Assembly: GCA_028277765.1 (NCBI GenBank)
Contig: JANQFQ010000051.1
Span: forward strand, 1 to 64,000
DNA length: 64,000 bases
Direction of reading: 5' to 3'
DNA from: Desulfobacterales bacterium
Lineage (GTDB): Bacteria; Desulfobacterota; Desulfobacteria; Desulfobacterales; SURF-7
In this document: positions 44,860-54,589 of the stretch, in pieces
How the letters are laid out: the number at the start of each line of letters is the position of its first letter
Position numbering within the stretch: the first letter of the stretch is position 1
Position numbers and translations under genes: made by a program
The notes under the pieces: model-generated
Told to the model about the DNA's origin: nothing
Seen by the model: only the letters and a program-made list of their open reading frames with translations
The model's database searches: none

Positions 44860-44888
44860 TTGACAGATCACAAGGGAATACTTATCTG
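44860..44888 (+). promoter_or_regulatory. Candidate sigma-70 promoter for ferredoxin-mrp
   Basis: TTGACA (44860-44865), a 17-base spacer, and TATCTG (44883-44888), a partial -10. The leader would be about 25-30 bases before the ferredoxin ATG at 44922. Confidence 0.5.
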
Positions 44889-44921
44889 TTTTTGCTGGTA
44901 TTGTTTAACAGGCAACAGTTG

Positions 44922-45122
44922 ATGATGGGCAGGAAAAAGAAAAATATCGCTGAGATAGATCCAGATTCATGTATGCACTGCTTTGAGTGCATAGACATCT
45001 GCCCTCTAAATGCAATCAATGATGACCTGGCTGTTGATGGCTCCCTTTGTGACGGATGCGGTAAATGTGAAGAAAACTGCCCCTCTGTCGCAATTGAGTT
45101 GGTTGAAATTGATACGACTTAA
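44922..45122 (+). CDS. 2[4Fe-4S] ferredoxin
   Basis: 66 residues from the ATG at 44922 (MMGRKKKNIAEIDPDSC). Two cluster-binding motifs, CMHCFECIDICP and CDGCGKCEENCP, are those of bacterial dicluster ferredoxins. The protein is a low-potential electron carrier, or supplies electrons for cluster work with the neighbouring Mrp ATPase. A longer in-frame reading from a TTG at 44892 adds ten residues but has no ribosome binding site. It ends 16 bases before mrp, so the two are in an operon. Confidence 0.88.
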   Translation: MMGRKKKNIAEIDPDSCMHCFECIDICPLNAINDDLAVDGSLCDGCGKCEENCPSVAIELVEIDTT

Positions 45123-45138
45123 ATGGAGGAAACATATT

Positions 45139-45981
45139 ATGGCACATACACAAAGTGGTATTGGAATTATGGATAAACCACCCCAGCAGGGGCCGGATCC
45201 TCAAGAAAAGGTGAAAAAATCTCTTGCTCAGATTAAGAACAAGCTGATTGTCATGAGTGGAAAAGGGGGGGTTGGCAAATCAAGCGTTTCAGTAAACATG
45301 AGTATCGCCCTTGCCAACAAAGGGTATAAGGTGGGCCTGATGGATGTTGATATTCATGGGCCGGATATCCCAAGAATGCTCGGGCTTGAAGGGGTTCTTG
45401 ATGTAACCTCCGGGCAGAAGCTTGCACCAAAGAAGTTTTCTGACAACCTTGCCGCGGTTTCCATTGAATCGCTGACGTTAAATAAGGATGATGCCATTAT
45501 TTGGCGTGGTCCCATAAAACATTCAGCCATCATGCAGTTTATCAGTGATGTTGAGTGGGGTGATCTTGATTTCCTTATTATCGATTCTCCACCCGGAACC
45601 GGAGATGAACCGTTAACAGTGGCCCAGCTGATTAATGACGCCCAGGCGGTTATTGTGACAACACCCCAGGAAATAGCACTGGCTGATGTCAGGAAATCGA
45701 TCAACTTCTGCAAGACGGTTAACATGAAAGTGTATGGAATAATTGAAAATATGAGCGGATTTATCTGCCCCCACTGTAGTGAAACCGTGGATATTTTTGG
45801 ATCAGGGGGCGGAGAAAAGACAGCCAAGGATACAGGTATAACCTTCCTTGGCAGGGTACCGTTTGATCCGAACGTGGTCACATGCGGAGACGCAGGAAAA
45901 TCGTTTCAGGATGAACATAAAGATTCTGCGGTAACAAAGGCGTTTATTGAAATAGCAGACAAAGTTTCAGAAATTCTGTAG
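45139..45981 (+). CDS. Mrp/NBP35-family iron-sulfur carrier ATPase
   Basis: 280 residues from the ATG at 45139, which has ATGGAGGAAAC upstream. It has the deviant Walker A motif MSGKGGVGKSSVSVNM, then LMDVDIHGPDIPRMLG and IIDSPPGTGDEPLTVAQL, all hallmarks of the Mrp/ApbC P-loop group. The bridging cluster-binding CPHC is in SGFICPHCSETVDIFG near residue 210. It probably binds and transfers Fe-S clusters. Sulfate reducers carry several such genes; here it follows a ferredoxin and precedes a small unknown gene. Confidence 0.93.
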   Translation: MAHTQSGIGIMDKPPQQGPDPQEKVKKSLAQIKNKLIVMSGKGGVGKSSVSVNMSIALANKGYKVGLMDVDIHGPDIPRMLGLEGVLDVTSGQKLAPKKFSDNLAAVSIESLTLNKDDAIIWRGPIKHSAIMQFISDVEWGDLDFLIIDSPPGTGDEPLTVAQLINDAQAVIVTTPQEIALADVRKSINFCKTVNMKVYGIIENMSGFICPHCSETVDIFGSGGGEKTAKDTGITFLGRVPFDPNVVTCGDAGKSFQDEHKDSAVTKAFIEIADKVSEIL

Positions 45982-45990
45982 TTATTTAAA

Positions 45991-46224
45991 GTGAATAAAA
46001 GGGCACAAATGAACCAGCTGAAAAATATGATAGACGTTCATGTTAATGTGGAAATAACCACAGCATCATTAGAAGCTGTTGTCGCGAATTCAAAAAGGAT
46101 TGCCGGCCGGAATGAAAAGGGCCACTATCGTGTTGATACAGCTGATAAGCTTAGCGAAATGATTTCAAAGTTTCTCCTGGAAAACGATTTTGAAGGGTTT
46201 GCTGTGAATCCTGATAATTATTAA
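45991..46224 (+). CDS. Small unknown protein downstream of Mrp
   Basis: 77 residues from a GTG at 45991, or 71 from an ATG at 46009 (MNQLKNMIDVHVNVEITTAS). It has a compact alpha/beta-looking sequence and no cysteines. It begins nine bases after the mrp stop in the same direction, so it is probably the third gene of the ferredoxin-mrp operon. A weak ribosome binding site lies before either start. The family is not recognised; the context suggests a helper in Fe-S or redox chemistry. Confidence 0.62.
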   Translation: MNKRAQMNQLKNMIDVHVNVEITTASLEAVVANSKRIAGRNEKGHYRVDTADKLSEMISKFLLENDFEGFAVNPDNY

Positions 46225-46394
46225 CGCTTTGCGGATAATAATCTTGATTTACAACATAAACATTTATATATACTATGCTTTACTGTAGATATGAATACGC
46301 TGCGCAAAGAGATGGATAGATATAACTGCAAGGAAAAGCCAATTTAAAAGAGAACATGATCCTGTAACCGGAATGATGTTATGGAGAAGCTAAT

Positions 46395-47456
46395 ATGGAA
46401 CTTTCAATTACAACAGCTGAAGAATTAAAGCCGCATCCAGAAGATTCCGAACTTACTTTCGGCACTTTCTTTACTGACTATATGTTCAATATGGACTACA
46501 GCATTGAGGACGGGTGGTACAATCCAAGGATAGAACCCTACGGTCCTATAGTTATGCCCCCATCCACCATGGTGCTGCATTACGGGCAGGCGGTCTTTGA
46601 AGGGCTCAAGGCATTCCGGACAGATGATAATTGTATTCAACTTTTCAGGCCAAAAGACAATATACATAGACTTAACAAGTCGTCACGCGCCCTTTGCATT
46701 CCAGAATTTGATGAAGAATTTGCCCTTGACGCCATGAAACAGCTGGTTGAAATTGAAAAGGATTGGGTGCCGAAAGAGTTGGGCACATCCTTGTATATCC
46801 GTCCCACAATTATCGCTATGGACCCATATATTGGACTTCGAGCGTCTCATACTTACAGATTCTTTATTATTCTGTGTCCTGTGGGCGCTTATTACGCAGA
46901 AGGATTTAACCCGATCAAAATCTGGGTATCAAAAAATCATGTCAGAGCTGTACGGGGAGGGGTTGGTGATTCCAAAACCGCCGGCAATTATGCAGCCAGT
47001 CTGTTCGCTGGTGAAGAAGCGCATAAGCAGGGCTATACACAGGTTCTGTGGCTTGATGGGGTTGAGCAGAAGCATGTTGAAGAGGTCGGTTCCATGAATA
47101 TATTTTTTGTTATTGATGATGAGTTGGCCACGCCCGCATTAACAGGGAGTATCCTTCCGGGGATTACCAGAGATTCCGTTATCGCCCTGGCCAAAACTTG
47201 GGGGATGAATGTTTCTGAAAGAAAGATAAGTATTGATGAACTGATTGATGCCCAGAACAAAGGCACCCTACAGGAGGCTTTTGGCACAGGGACAGCCGCG
47301 GTTATTTCTCCTGTGGAGGAAATCAAATACAGTGATAATGTACTCAAGATAGGTGGCGGTAAAGTGGGTCCCCTTGCTGAAAAATTATTCAAATCACTGA
47401 CGGATATTCAATACGGAAAAGCCGAAGACAACGAGGGATGGATTGAACCGATTTAA
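46395..47456 (+). CDS. ilvE: Branched-chain amino acid aminotransferase
   Basis: 353 residues. A class IV PLP aminotransferase of the longer BCAT group. The PLP lysine is in GGVGDSKTAGNYAASLF. Other family segments are LHYGQAVFEGLKAFR near residue 60 and LWLDGVEQKHVEEVGSMNIF at about residue 220. It interconverts valine, leucine and isoleucine with their keto acids. The ATG follows ATGGAGAAGC. The gene is single, about 170 bases after the small unknown gene. Confidence 0.95.
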   Translation: MELSITTAEELKPHPEDSELTFGTFFTDYMFNMDYSIEDGWYNPRIEPYGPIVMPPSTMVLHYGQAVFEGLKAFRTDDNCIQLFRPKDNIHRLNKSSRALCIPEFDEEFALDAMKQLVEIEKDWVPKELGTSLYIRPTIIAMDPYIGLRASHTYRFFIILCPVGAYYAEGFNPIKIWVSKNHVRAVRGGVGDSKTAGNYAASLFAGEEAHKQGYTQVLWLDGVEQKHVEEVGSMNIFFVIDDELATPALTGSILPGITRDSVIALAKTWGMNVSERKISIDELIDAQNKGTLQEAFGTGTAAVISPVEEIKYSDNVLKIGGGKVGPLAEKLFKSLTDIQYGKAEDNEGWIEPI

Positions 47457-47534
47457 GGGCAGATAGCTGACCTAAATTTGATTTGACATGCAGCGTTAAT
47501 TCTAATTACTTTTTTTGCTGATTTTAATATTCTT

Positions 47535-47704
47535 AAATCCGAAGCACGAAATCCGAAATCCGAAACAAATACTAAATCCAAATTTTCAAATGCTCAAAAC
47601 CATAAACGCCTAAATTTTAGAATTAAATTGCCTTTTGTTTTTGAAATTTGAATTTTGGTCATTTGATATTGTTTCGGATTTCGATATTCGGATTTCGGAT
47701 TTTA
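47535..47704. repeat. Long inverted repeat of CCGAAATCCGAAA type
   Basis: AAATCCGAAGCACGAAATCC...CCGAAAC (47535-47566) is inversely matched by GTTTCGGATTTCGATATTCG...TTT (47671-47704). The inner flanks (CAAATACTAAATCC.../...TTTGATATTG) also pair, giving arms of about 70 bases around a short centre. Related CGGATTTCGGATTT pieces occur at 29145 and 35030. It is probably a dispersed palindromic element. Confidence 0.8.
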
Positions 47705-47718
47705 TATGTCCCACCATC

Positions 47719-48609
47719 CTATTCATTCGATTCATTCTTAACCAGCATCTCAATAATCTCAGGTACATACTGCTCTGCCTTGCTGACATGAAAAGTGGCA
47801 GCACCAGCGCCACGGTGGCCGCCCCCTTCGAATTCGGTGAGCATTTTTCCGACGTTTATATTACAATTACGGTTAAAGATACTGTGGCCAACTCTGACCT
47901 TAACGTTTTCTTTCTCTTTATCACAACTTATTTTTACACTTACCACTGTTTCCGGGAATAAAGAATAGGCCATAAAACGGTTGCCGTCAGGTGTTTGATC
48001 AAATCCGCGGAAATCCGTGATGGCAACATGTTCTTTTATTTCTGTATTTTCCAGCAGAATGTTTTTGAATTTTTTGTTTTCCACTATCACGCGGGCGCAC
48101 TTTTTCTGTACATCCGGATCTGCCATGACGCTGCTGATGTCTTGTTCCCTTAACAGGGTGATCAGTTTGTTCCAGTATGGAACATCGGATTTAATGTGGC
48201 TGGCAATTGTCATGGAAAGGAGTACATATGGATAGTTTTCAGGATGTTCAACTTCATCCAGTGTAAGCTGAGCATCATCTATCTTGTCTGCTTGCGCAGT
48301 CAGTTCACTGAAATCTTTTTTTAGCTGATCTCTGTAATAGTCATAGATAACTCTTGCAGCTGAAGGGGCTATCCTGAAGGCACCTTCAAAGTGTGTCGTG
48401 ATCTGGTTTGAAAAATGATGGTCAAACCACATACTGCAATTTTCATTGTAAGGAAGATTGGCGATAATATCCCCTTTTCGGATATCCGCTTCCCCCTTTT
48501 GCATCTCATCCGGTTCGACCCATTTTACCGGTTCTTTAATATCAAGCGCTTCGTAAAGAAGCACCGCACACACAATACTGTCAAAATCCGCTCGAGTTAC
48601 TATCCGCAT
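47719..48609 (-). CDS. DHH-family phosphoesterase (exopolyphosphatase/nano-RNase-like)
   Basis: 296 residues with the DHH superfamily layout. VTRADFDSIVCAVLLYEAL gives the first metal-binding aspartate, and MWFDHHFSNQ the DHH-type motif. The C-terminal DHHA1 motif is GGGHRGAGAATFHVS. The enzyme hydrolyses phosphodiesters or phosphoanhydrides such as short RNAs, cyclic dinucleotide products or polyphosphate; the exact substrate is uncertain. A GAGGACAAAG sequence precedes the ATG. It is monocistronic and faces ilvE across the long inverted repeat. Confidence 0.88.
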   Translation of the reverse strand: MRIVTRADFDSIVCAVLLYEALDIKEPVKWVEPDEMQKGEADIRKGDIIANLPYNENCSMWFDHHFSNQITTHFEGAFRIAPSAARVIYDYYRDQLKKDFSELTAQADKIDDAQLTLDEVEHPENYPYVLLSMTIASHIKSDVPYWNKLITLLREQDISSVMADPDVQKKCARVIVENKKFKNILLENTEIKEHVAITDFRGFDQTPDGNRFMAYSLFPETVVSVKISCDKEKENVKVRVGHSIFNRNCNINVGKMLTEFEGGGHRGAGAATFHVSKAEQYVPEIIEMLVKNESNE

Positions 48610-48730
48610 TCTTTGTCCTCTATTATGTATAACAGGATACCAAGAGAACCGGTTTCAGTCAACCATTACAAAGATATAAACAATTCACTTGCCCGCAGAT
48701 TTTCTGAATGATAAATAGAAAGATAAAAAT

Positions 48731-50383
48731 ATGTCTGCATCTCTTAAAATAGATATTAATAAACTACCGGTTCAGCGTATCATCATCGGCTTTCTGCTCT
48801 TGGTTATTTTTTTAATCAATGTTTTGAGTCTGAAGGATAAAACATTAACCGCTGATGAACCCGGTTTTTTCGCTTATGGAAATCAGATCATTGAAGGAAC
48901 ACCTGGACGCCGGTCAGGCCAGGACAGCTACATGCCTCTTTCAGTCTTAAATGTTATCCCGTGGAAATTCATCTGTCTTGCCCGGCTTGACAAACCCCTT
49001 TTAAACAGTTCATCCGCTAAAAAGTATCTGTCCGAGCGACCAGAGTTTTATCCTGTTTTGGCAGGCAGACTGACGACAGTACTGTTTTCCCTTGTGCTCG
49101 GTTTTTTTGTGTTCAGATGGACCAGGAAAATATATGGGGTGCTGCCTGGATTTTTTTCTCTTTTTTTATACGCATTTTCACCAAACATCATCGCCCATTC
49201 CCGACTGGTTACAGTTGATCTGTTCGCGGCCTGCATGGTTACCCTTTCTGTATATTTTTTCTGGCAATTTGACCAAAACGGTGGATGGAAGAACGCTTTT
49301 CTCTGCGCATTCATTCTCGGGGTGAGTCAGCTGGCAAAATACACATGTCTTTTTTTATATCCTATTTTTATCATTATATTACTGATAAAATATTCAGGCC
49401 GTCTTTACACCCTTTTTGCAGGCCGGGATATTGAGGCGCTGAAATATATTCTTATACATGTCACTAAATATGTATTGCTTTTTATCGTCATCAATATCGC
49501 TGTGATCAATTTCGGATTTAGATTTGACAGGACCTTAATGTCCCTTGAGCAATATGAGTTTAAGTCAAACATGTTTCAGTCATTACAAAAAATTCCTGTG
49601 ATCAAAACAATCCCTATACCTCTTCCTTATCCTTATGTTGATGGGATAGACTGGATTAAGTTTTATGAAAAAAGCCGTGGACCGTATTCAGATTCTTACC
49701 TTTTTGGTGAACTGAGACCGCAGGGTTTCAATGGGTACTTTTTTTACGCTAGTTTTTTCAAGGTTCCGATTTCCATACAGATAGTTATCCTGTTATCAAC
49801 ACTTTTCTATTTAAAAAACCGGGACCAGTATCATTTTATGGGAAATGAACTCTTTTTATTTATACCGATACTGTTTTTCACAATATATTTTAACTTTTTT
49901 TTCAGATCGCAAATAGGCATACGTTTCTTTATCGTTGTGTTCCCGTTGATACATATTTTTTGCGGCAGTATCATCAATAAGACCATAGGTATGAAAAAGT
50001 TCCGTTTTGCAATCTCAATGCTTTGTGTTTATCTTATTGTGTCCGTGCTTTCCTATTTTCCCCATTATATTTCCTATTTTAATGAGTTTGTTTGGGATAG
50101 AAAGCAGAGTTATAAAATCCTCGCGGATTCAAATCTCCAGTGGGGGCAGAATAAAACCTATCTGAAAAAATACAGGCTCAGACATCCAGATGCTGTTATT
50201 CATCCTTCATTCGTGCCTACTGCCGGAAGGGTTGTCGTTGATGTGAACAAACTGGCGCTTTTTGAACAGGATAATTACAAATGGCTGACGGATAATTTTA
50301 AACCCGTCGACCATATCGCTTACACCTATTTAATATTTGATATTCGGCCAGAAGCATTAAAGGCGATCGAAAAAAATCTGTAA
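48731..50383 (+). CDS. Glycosyltransferase family 39-like membrane protein
   Basis: 550 residues with about 10-12 membrane helices. LTADEPGFFAYGNQIIEGTP near the start holds the conserved DE of GT39/ArnT-like (PMT_2) enzymes, which use lipid-linked sugars to modify proteins or lipids on the periplasmic side. FRSQIGIRFFIVVFPLIHIF and ADSNLQWGQ are also family-like. The acceptor is unknown. It lies next to the HD-GYP gene (33 bases) and is likely co-transcribed. The TMTC-like gene in the pseudopilin cluster may have a related role. No good ribosome binding site is seen. Confidence 0.8.
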   Translation: MSASLKIDINKLPVQRIIIGFLLLVIFLINVLSLKDKTLTADEPGFFAYGNQIIEGTPGRRSGQDSYMPLSVLNVIPWKFICLARLDKPLLNSSSAKKYLSERPEFYPVLAGRLTTVLFSLVLGFFVFRWTRKIYGVLPGFFSLFLYAFSPNIIAHSRLVTVDLFAACMVTLSVYFFWQFDQNGGWKNAFLCAFILGVSQLAKYTCLFLYPIFIIILLIKYSGRLYTLFAGRDIEALKYILIHVTKYVLLFIVINIAVINFGFRFDRTLMSLEQYEFKSNMFQSLQKIPVIKTIPIPLPYPYVDGIDWIKFYEKSRGPYSDSYLFGELRPQGFNGYFFYASFFKVPISIQIVILLSTLFYLKNRDQYHFMGNELFLFIPILFFTIYFNFFFRSQIGIRFFIVVFPLIHIFCGSIINKTIGMKKFRFAISMLCVYLIVSVLSYFPHYISYFNEFVWDRKQSYKILADSNLQWGQNKTYLKKYRLRHPDAVIHPSFVPTAGRVVVDVNKLALFEQDNYKWLTDNFKPVDHIAYTYLIFDIRPEALKAIEKNL

Positions 50384-50416
50384 ATTGTACTGTTTATGTA
50401 ATATCTTTAATTTATT

Positions 50417-51745
50417 ATGTTAAAGAGGCAAAGCAAAAAAAAAGGATTAAGAGATTCAATGGTCCTTATCGGGGTCGTGCTTGCGGCAACTTACTGGGCC
50501 ATTGATTCGTTTGTCCAGATCTTTATGACCCAGAACAATTTTTTCAGGCCGATACTTGGTGTGGATGTATATGACATTTTTACCCGAATAATTGTATTGT
50601 GCCTTTTTCTAATTTTTGGTTCTCATGTTCAGTTTAATATTAATAAGCGGAAGAAGGCGGAAAAAGATCTATTAGAAAGTGAAGAGAAATACCGAAATAT
50701 TCTTGAAAGCATTGAAGAAGGTTATTATGAAGTCGACCTGAAGGGGAACTTATCCTTTTTCAATGATTCCATTTGCGAAATAAGCGGATATTCAAAAGAT
50801 GAATTGAAGGGCCGGAACAGCCGTGAATTCATGAATGAAAAAGATGCGCAACAGATTTTTGAGATATTTAACAGGGTATATGAAACAGGAACATCGGAAA
50901 AATCTTTTTATTGCCATCTGATCAATAAAAATGGTTCCAAACGGGCAATTGAAGCCTCTGTTTCACTTATCAGGAATCCGGCAAGCAACATTAAGGGTTT
51001 CAGGGGTATCGCCAGGGATGTAACCGAAACCAGAAGACTTGAGAAAGATCTCCTCGATACTTATAGAAATCTCCAGGAAGCCAGAAGCGCTACCATTCTC
51101 GGGCTTGCCAAACTGGCAGAATACAGGGACAAGGCAACAGGGTCCCATCTTGAGAGAATACGTGAATACTCAAAGCTTCTTGCCATAGAACTGTCTGTAA
51201 AATCCCAGTACAAAGATTACATAACCCAAGAATATATTGACAGTATTTATCAATCATCCATTCTCCATGACATCGGAAAGGTAGGGATCCCAGATTCCAT
51301 ACTGTTGAAAGAAGACAGGCTGACAGAAGATGAATTTGAACAGATAAAATATCACACAACCCTAGGCGGAAACGCCCTTAGTATGATTGAAAGCAAAATT
51401 GAGGGGCAATCTTTTTTATCCATTGGAAAAGAGATCGCCTTTTTTCACCATGAAAAATGGGATGGGACCGGATATCCACAAGGCCGTCATGGAGACGATA
51501 CGCCCCTCTCGGCAAGGATCGTCGCCCTGGCGGATGTATATGACGCCTTAACATCAGCAAGGCCGTATAAAAAGGCATTTACCCATGAGAAGACAGTTGC
51601 AATGATTACCAGTGATAAAGGAACACATTTTGATCCTGATGTAGTGGATGCTTTTTTAGCCAAACAGAAGGACTTTAACACCATACGGGAAATAATGCTG
51701 GATACACATTATAGCATAGGGGAAAGCGTTCAAGACGTTGAGTAG
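50417..51745 (+). CDS. PAS/HD-GYP cyclic-di-GMP phosphodiesterase
   Basis: 442 residues. Two membrane helices (residues about 16-32 and 55-74) lead to a PAS domain (residues 85-205) and then an HD-GYP output domain (residues 225-410). HD-GYP motifs are visible: ILHDIGKVGIPDSILLK and HHEKWDGTGYPQG. The RIVALADVYDALTS and PYKKA segments complete them. Such proteins break down cyclic di-GMP. The membrane/PAS part is closely related to the hybrid kinase at 51862-54456 on the opposite strand, so the two may read the same signal. It is probably co-transcribed with the GT39-like gene. Confidence 0.93.
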   Translation: MLKRQSKKKGLRDSMVLIGVVLAATYWAIDSFVQIFMTQNNFFRPILGVDVYDIFTRIIVLCLFLIFGSHVQFNINKRKKAEKDLLESEEKYRNILESIEEGYYEVDLKGNLSFFNDSICEISGYSKDELKGRNSREFMNEKDAQQIFEIFNRVYETGTSEKSFYCHLINKNGSKRAIEASVSLIRNPASNIKGFRGIARDVTETRRLEKDLLDTYRNLQEARSATILGLAKLAEYRDKATGSHLERIREYSKLLAIELSVKSQYKDYITQEYIDSIYQSSILHDIGKVGIPDSILLKEDRLTEDEFEQIKYHTTLGGNALSMIESKIEGQSFLSIGKEIAFFHHEKWDGTGYPQGRHGDDTPLSARIVALADVYDALTSARPYKKAFTHEKTVAMITSDKGTHFDPDVVDAFLAKQKDFNTIREIMLDTHYSIGESVQDVE

Positions 51746-51861
51746 TAAAAATCCGGGCTCAAAGGGCTCGATTATCCTGAGCTCGTTGGTGGGACTTTGT
51801 GTACCACTTGAAGGGGATACGATTTTAACAAAACACTGGATCCACTAGCCCCTGTTCAGCT

Positions 51862-54456
51862 CTATTTAACAATCTCCAAAAGCGATTTCTCAAGCTGCGC
51901 AAATTCATCAGCTAGATCTTCAACAGCAGCTTCCAATGCTTCGCTTCTATCCTGCTTGCAAATCTCCTCTAGGTTCCGTGCAGCCTTAACCGCACTCTCT
52001 TCCTGGAAATTACCGACCATCCCTTTTAACGCATGGATCTGGGATGTGACGGAAGACACATCCCCTGCCTTAATCAATTGGCGTATAGATTCAATTTTTT
52101 CCGGGTAATCGGTTATATAAATATCAACCGCTTCCTTAAGGAATTCCGGATCATTTGCGAATATCTTGATTAGTCTCTCTTTTTTGCTTAGGGCCAGGTT
52201 GTTGTCCTCTGATTCAACATCCTTGCTTTCAGAAAGATGTCCGCCTGCAAAGGTTGCAAGTGTGGTTATAAGACTGTCAATAGAAACCGGTTTTGTCAAA
52301 TAGCTGTCCATGCCGGCCCCTAAGCATTTTTCCTGATCTCCTTTCATGGCAAGCGCGGTCATTGCAACGATCGGCGTATGCTGCAATCCTTTTTCCTGCT
52401 CCAGTTTCCGTATCGCCAGGGTAGCATCAAGGCCGTTCATTTCAGGCATTTGGACATCCATTAGAATGATATCAAATATTTCTTCTTTATATTTCTCAAG
52501 AGCTTTTTCCCCGGTATTGGCGACAACGAACCGGTGTCCCTGGCTTTCCAGCAGGCGGCTCATATATTTCTGATTAAATAGTGTGTCCTCAGCAACAAGA
52601 ACATTGAGTACTTTTTCAGGCCGCATGATGTCCGAGCTGTAATCCCTATCCATCGGTTTTTTATCAGACTGTTCTTTTTGAACGGCCAGGAGAACCGCTT
52701 TCAGCAAATCAGGAGGAAACAGCGGCTTAATGAGACTGGCCGTGATATCCATACCATCTAAATTATCATGAAATTTTCTGCCTGACCGATTATGCAGCAG
52801 GATAATTTTACTCCCTGGGGCTTTATGGTCGACAACCCACCGGATAAGAGAGGAACCCTCGGAACCTGCCAGGTCATAATCAATTAAAATGATATTAAAA
52901 TCAGGCTGGCTGTCAGAACCATCACCGAATACCTGCTGAATCTCTTCCATGCCAGTAGCCGCCACAGACGATATCTGCCAGTCTTCAAGTTTTTCCATGA
53001 TAATGTCATGTGTTGCTGGATTCTCGGAAACCACGAGCGCTTTTAACGAGGACAAATCAATATCTGAAGGAATTTCAATCTCCGGTTTTCTATCTTTCTT
53101 GTAACCAAAATTGGCTGTAAAATTGAAATCACTCCCTTTTCCCAGAGTACTTTTTACAGATATGCTCCCCCCCATCAGGGCAACAAACCGAGATGTCACG
53201 CTCAGACCAAGACCGGTACCACCGTATTTTCCTGCAGTGCTATCGTCAGCCTGTACAAAGGGATTGAAAATAGTTTTAAGCTTCTCCTCAGGGATACCGA
53301 TACCTGTATCCCTGACTGAAAAATTCAGGATGACGTCTTTGTCTGTTTTTGTTTTTGTGTCGACCGACACAATGATATTCCCTTCATCAGTAAACTTGAC
53401 CGCGTTGCCTACCAGGTTAAAAATAACCTGACGGAAACGGGCAGGATCTCCATACAGCTCATCAGGAACATCTCTGGAAATACGGCAGGCCAGGTCAAGC
53501 CCTTTTTCATGGGCGTTTGCTGACATGATTTTAAGCGCGTCGCCCATTATACTGTTTAATTTAAATGGTACTGTTTCAAGCTCAAGACGGTTGGCCTCGA
53601 TTTTGGAAAAATCAAGGATATCATTAATCAGAGAAAGTAGCGTATAAGAGGCGGAAATGACGATATCAATATCTTCTTTCTGGTCATCGTGAAGATATTT
53701 TGACCGGCGCATCAATTCTACCATGCCGATAATAGCATTTAAAGGTGTTCGGATTTCATGGCTCATATTGGCAATAAATTCGCTTTTGGCTTTGTTTGCC
53801 ATTTCTGCTGCTTCCGCAGCCTGTTTAAGCACTTCAGCCTGCTTCCGCCGTGTGATATCCCTTAAAAAGCCCCTGTATCCAACAGGATATTTTTTTGAAT
53901 CCCTTAACAAAGAAACAGTTGCTGCCAAATATCGTTTGGAACCATCTTTTCTTTTCAGCTCCCAGCTAAATTCACTTTGATCCTGTTCAATAACAATGCC
54001 TCTGTTAAACAGGTCAAGAGCGGCTTTTGCGTTTTCATCAGCACTATTAATCAGAGATTTAAAGCTCACCAGTTCTTCTTTCTCAAACCCGGTCACTGTG
54101 CTCATGGCACTGTTTAAAAAAGTGAAGCAACCGTCAAGGTCTGTTTCATAATACCCTTCTTCAATGTTTTCGATAATACTCCTGTATTTTTCTTCGCTTT
54201 TTCTGAGTGCGTCATCAAGTTCACGGCGCCGGTTAATAGTGTACTGGGCATGGGAACAGAAAATCATGAAAAAGCATAGAACAAGCAAACGCAGAAACAG
54301 TTCGCCATTGTTTGACCCGGTAAGTCTCTGAATAAAACCACCATCAAAAAGGAGAGCAAAGATTATCGCATCAAGGATCCAATAGGTAAGGGCAAGCCCG
54401 CATCCCATAATGAGCATGTTATCGGTGATCTTAAAATCATCGTTTTTTTTTGCCAT
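51862..54456 (-). CDS. Hybrid sensor histidine kinase with PAS, two receiver domains and HPt
   Basis: 864 residues. Two membrane helices (residues 12-32 and 52-70), a PAS domain (85-205), a dimerisation/phosphoacceptor domain (HEIRTPLNAIIGMVELM near 234) and an ATPase domain (GTGLGLSVTSRF) come first. A first receiver-like domain (IILIDYDLAGSEGSSLI) is possibly degenerate. The second has DIILMDVQMPEMNGLDAT. A C-terminal HPt domain has IHALKGMVGNFQEESAV. The kinase thus carries a whole phosphorelay in one chain; its output regulator is unknown. The membrane/PAS part matches the convergent HD-GYP protein, and the two genes face each other. Confidence 0.93.
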   Translation of the reverse strand: MAKKNDDFKITDNMLIMGCGLALTYWILDAIIFALLFDGGFIQRLTGSNNGELFLRLLVLCFFMIFCSHAQYTINRRRELDDALRKSEEKYRSIIENIEEGYYETDLDGCFTFLNSAMSTVTGFEKEELVSFKSLINSADENAKAALDLFNRGIVIEQDQSEFSWELKRKDGSKRYLAATVSLLRDSKKYPVGYRGFLRDITRRKQAEVLKQAAEAAEMANKAKSEFIANMSHEIRTPLNAIIGMVELMRRSKYLHDDQKEDIDIVISASYTLLSLINDILDFSKIEANRLELETVPFKLNSIMGDALKIMSANAHEKGLDLACRISRDVPDELYGDPARFRQVIFNLVGNAVKFTDEGNIIVSVDTKTKTDKDVILNFSVRDTGIGIPEEKLKTIFNPFVQADDSTAGKYGGTGLGLSVTSRFVALMGGSISVKSTLGKGSDFNFTANFGYKKDRKPEIEIPSDIDLSSLKALVVSENPATHDIIMEKLEDWQISSVAATGMEEIQQVFGDGSDSQPDFNIILIDYDLAGSEGSSLIRWVVDHKAPGSKIILLHNRSGRKFHDNLDGMDITASLIKPLFPPDLLKAVLLAVQKEQSDKKPMDRDYSSDIMRPEKVLNVLVAEDTLFNQKYMSRLLESQGHRFVVANTGEKALEKYKEEIFDIILMDVQMPEMNGLDATLAIRKLEQEKGLQHTPIVAMTALAMKGDQEKCLGAGMDSYLTKPVSIDSLITTLATFAGGHLSESKDVESEDNNLALSKKERLIKIFANDPEFLKEAVDIYITDYPEKIESIRQLIKAGDVSSVTSQIHALKGMVGNFQEESAVKAARNLEEICKQDRSEALEAAVEDLADEFAQLEKSLLEIVK

Positions 54457-54589
54457 TATTCTTTCTCACCTGTCGGGATGCTTATTGATAGGTAATATAT
54501 ATTGTTTTAAGATTACTAGGAAATCGATAAAGAATCAAATCCTATTATATAAATTTCTTATTCTTAGATGGTTAGGCTTTGCTGTATAA

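Noticed and set aside
45354-45881. 175-codon minus-strand frame opposite mrp
   Set aside because: Shadow of a strongly conserved gene, with no ribosome binding site or domain likeness.
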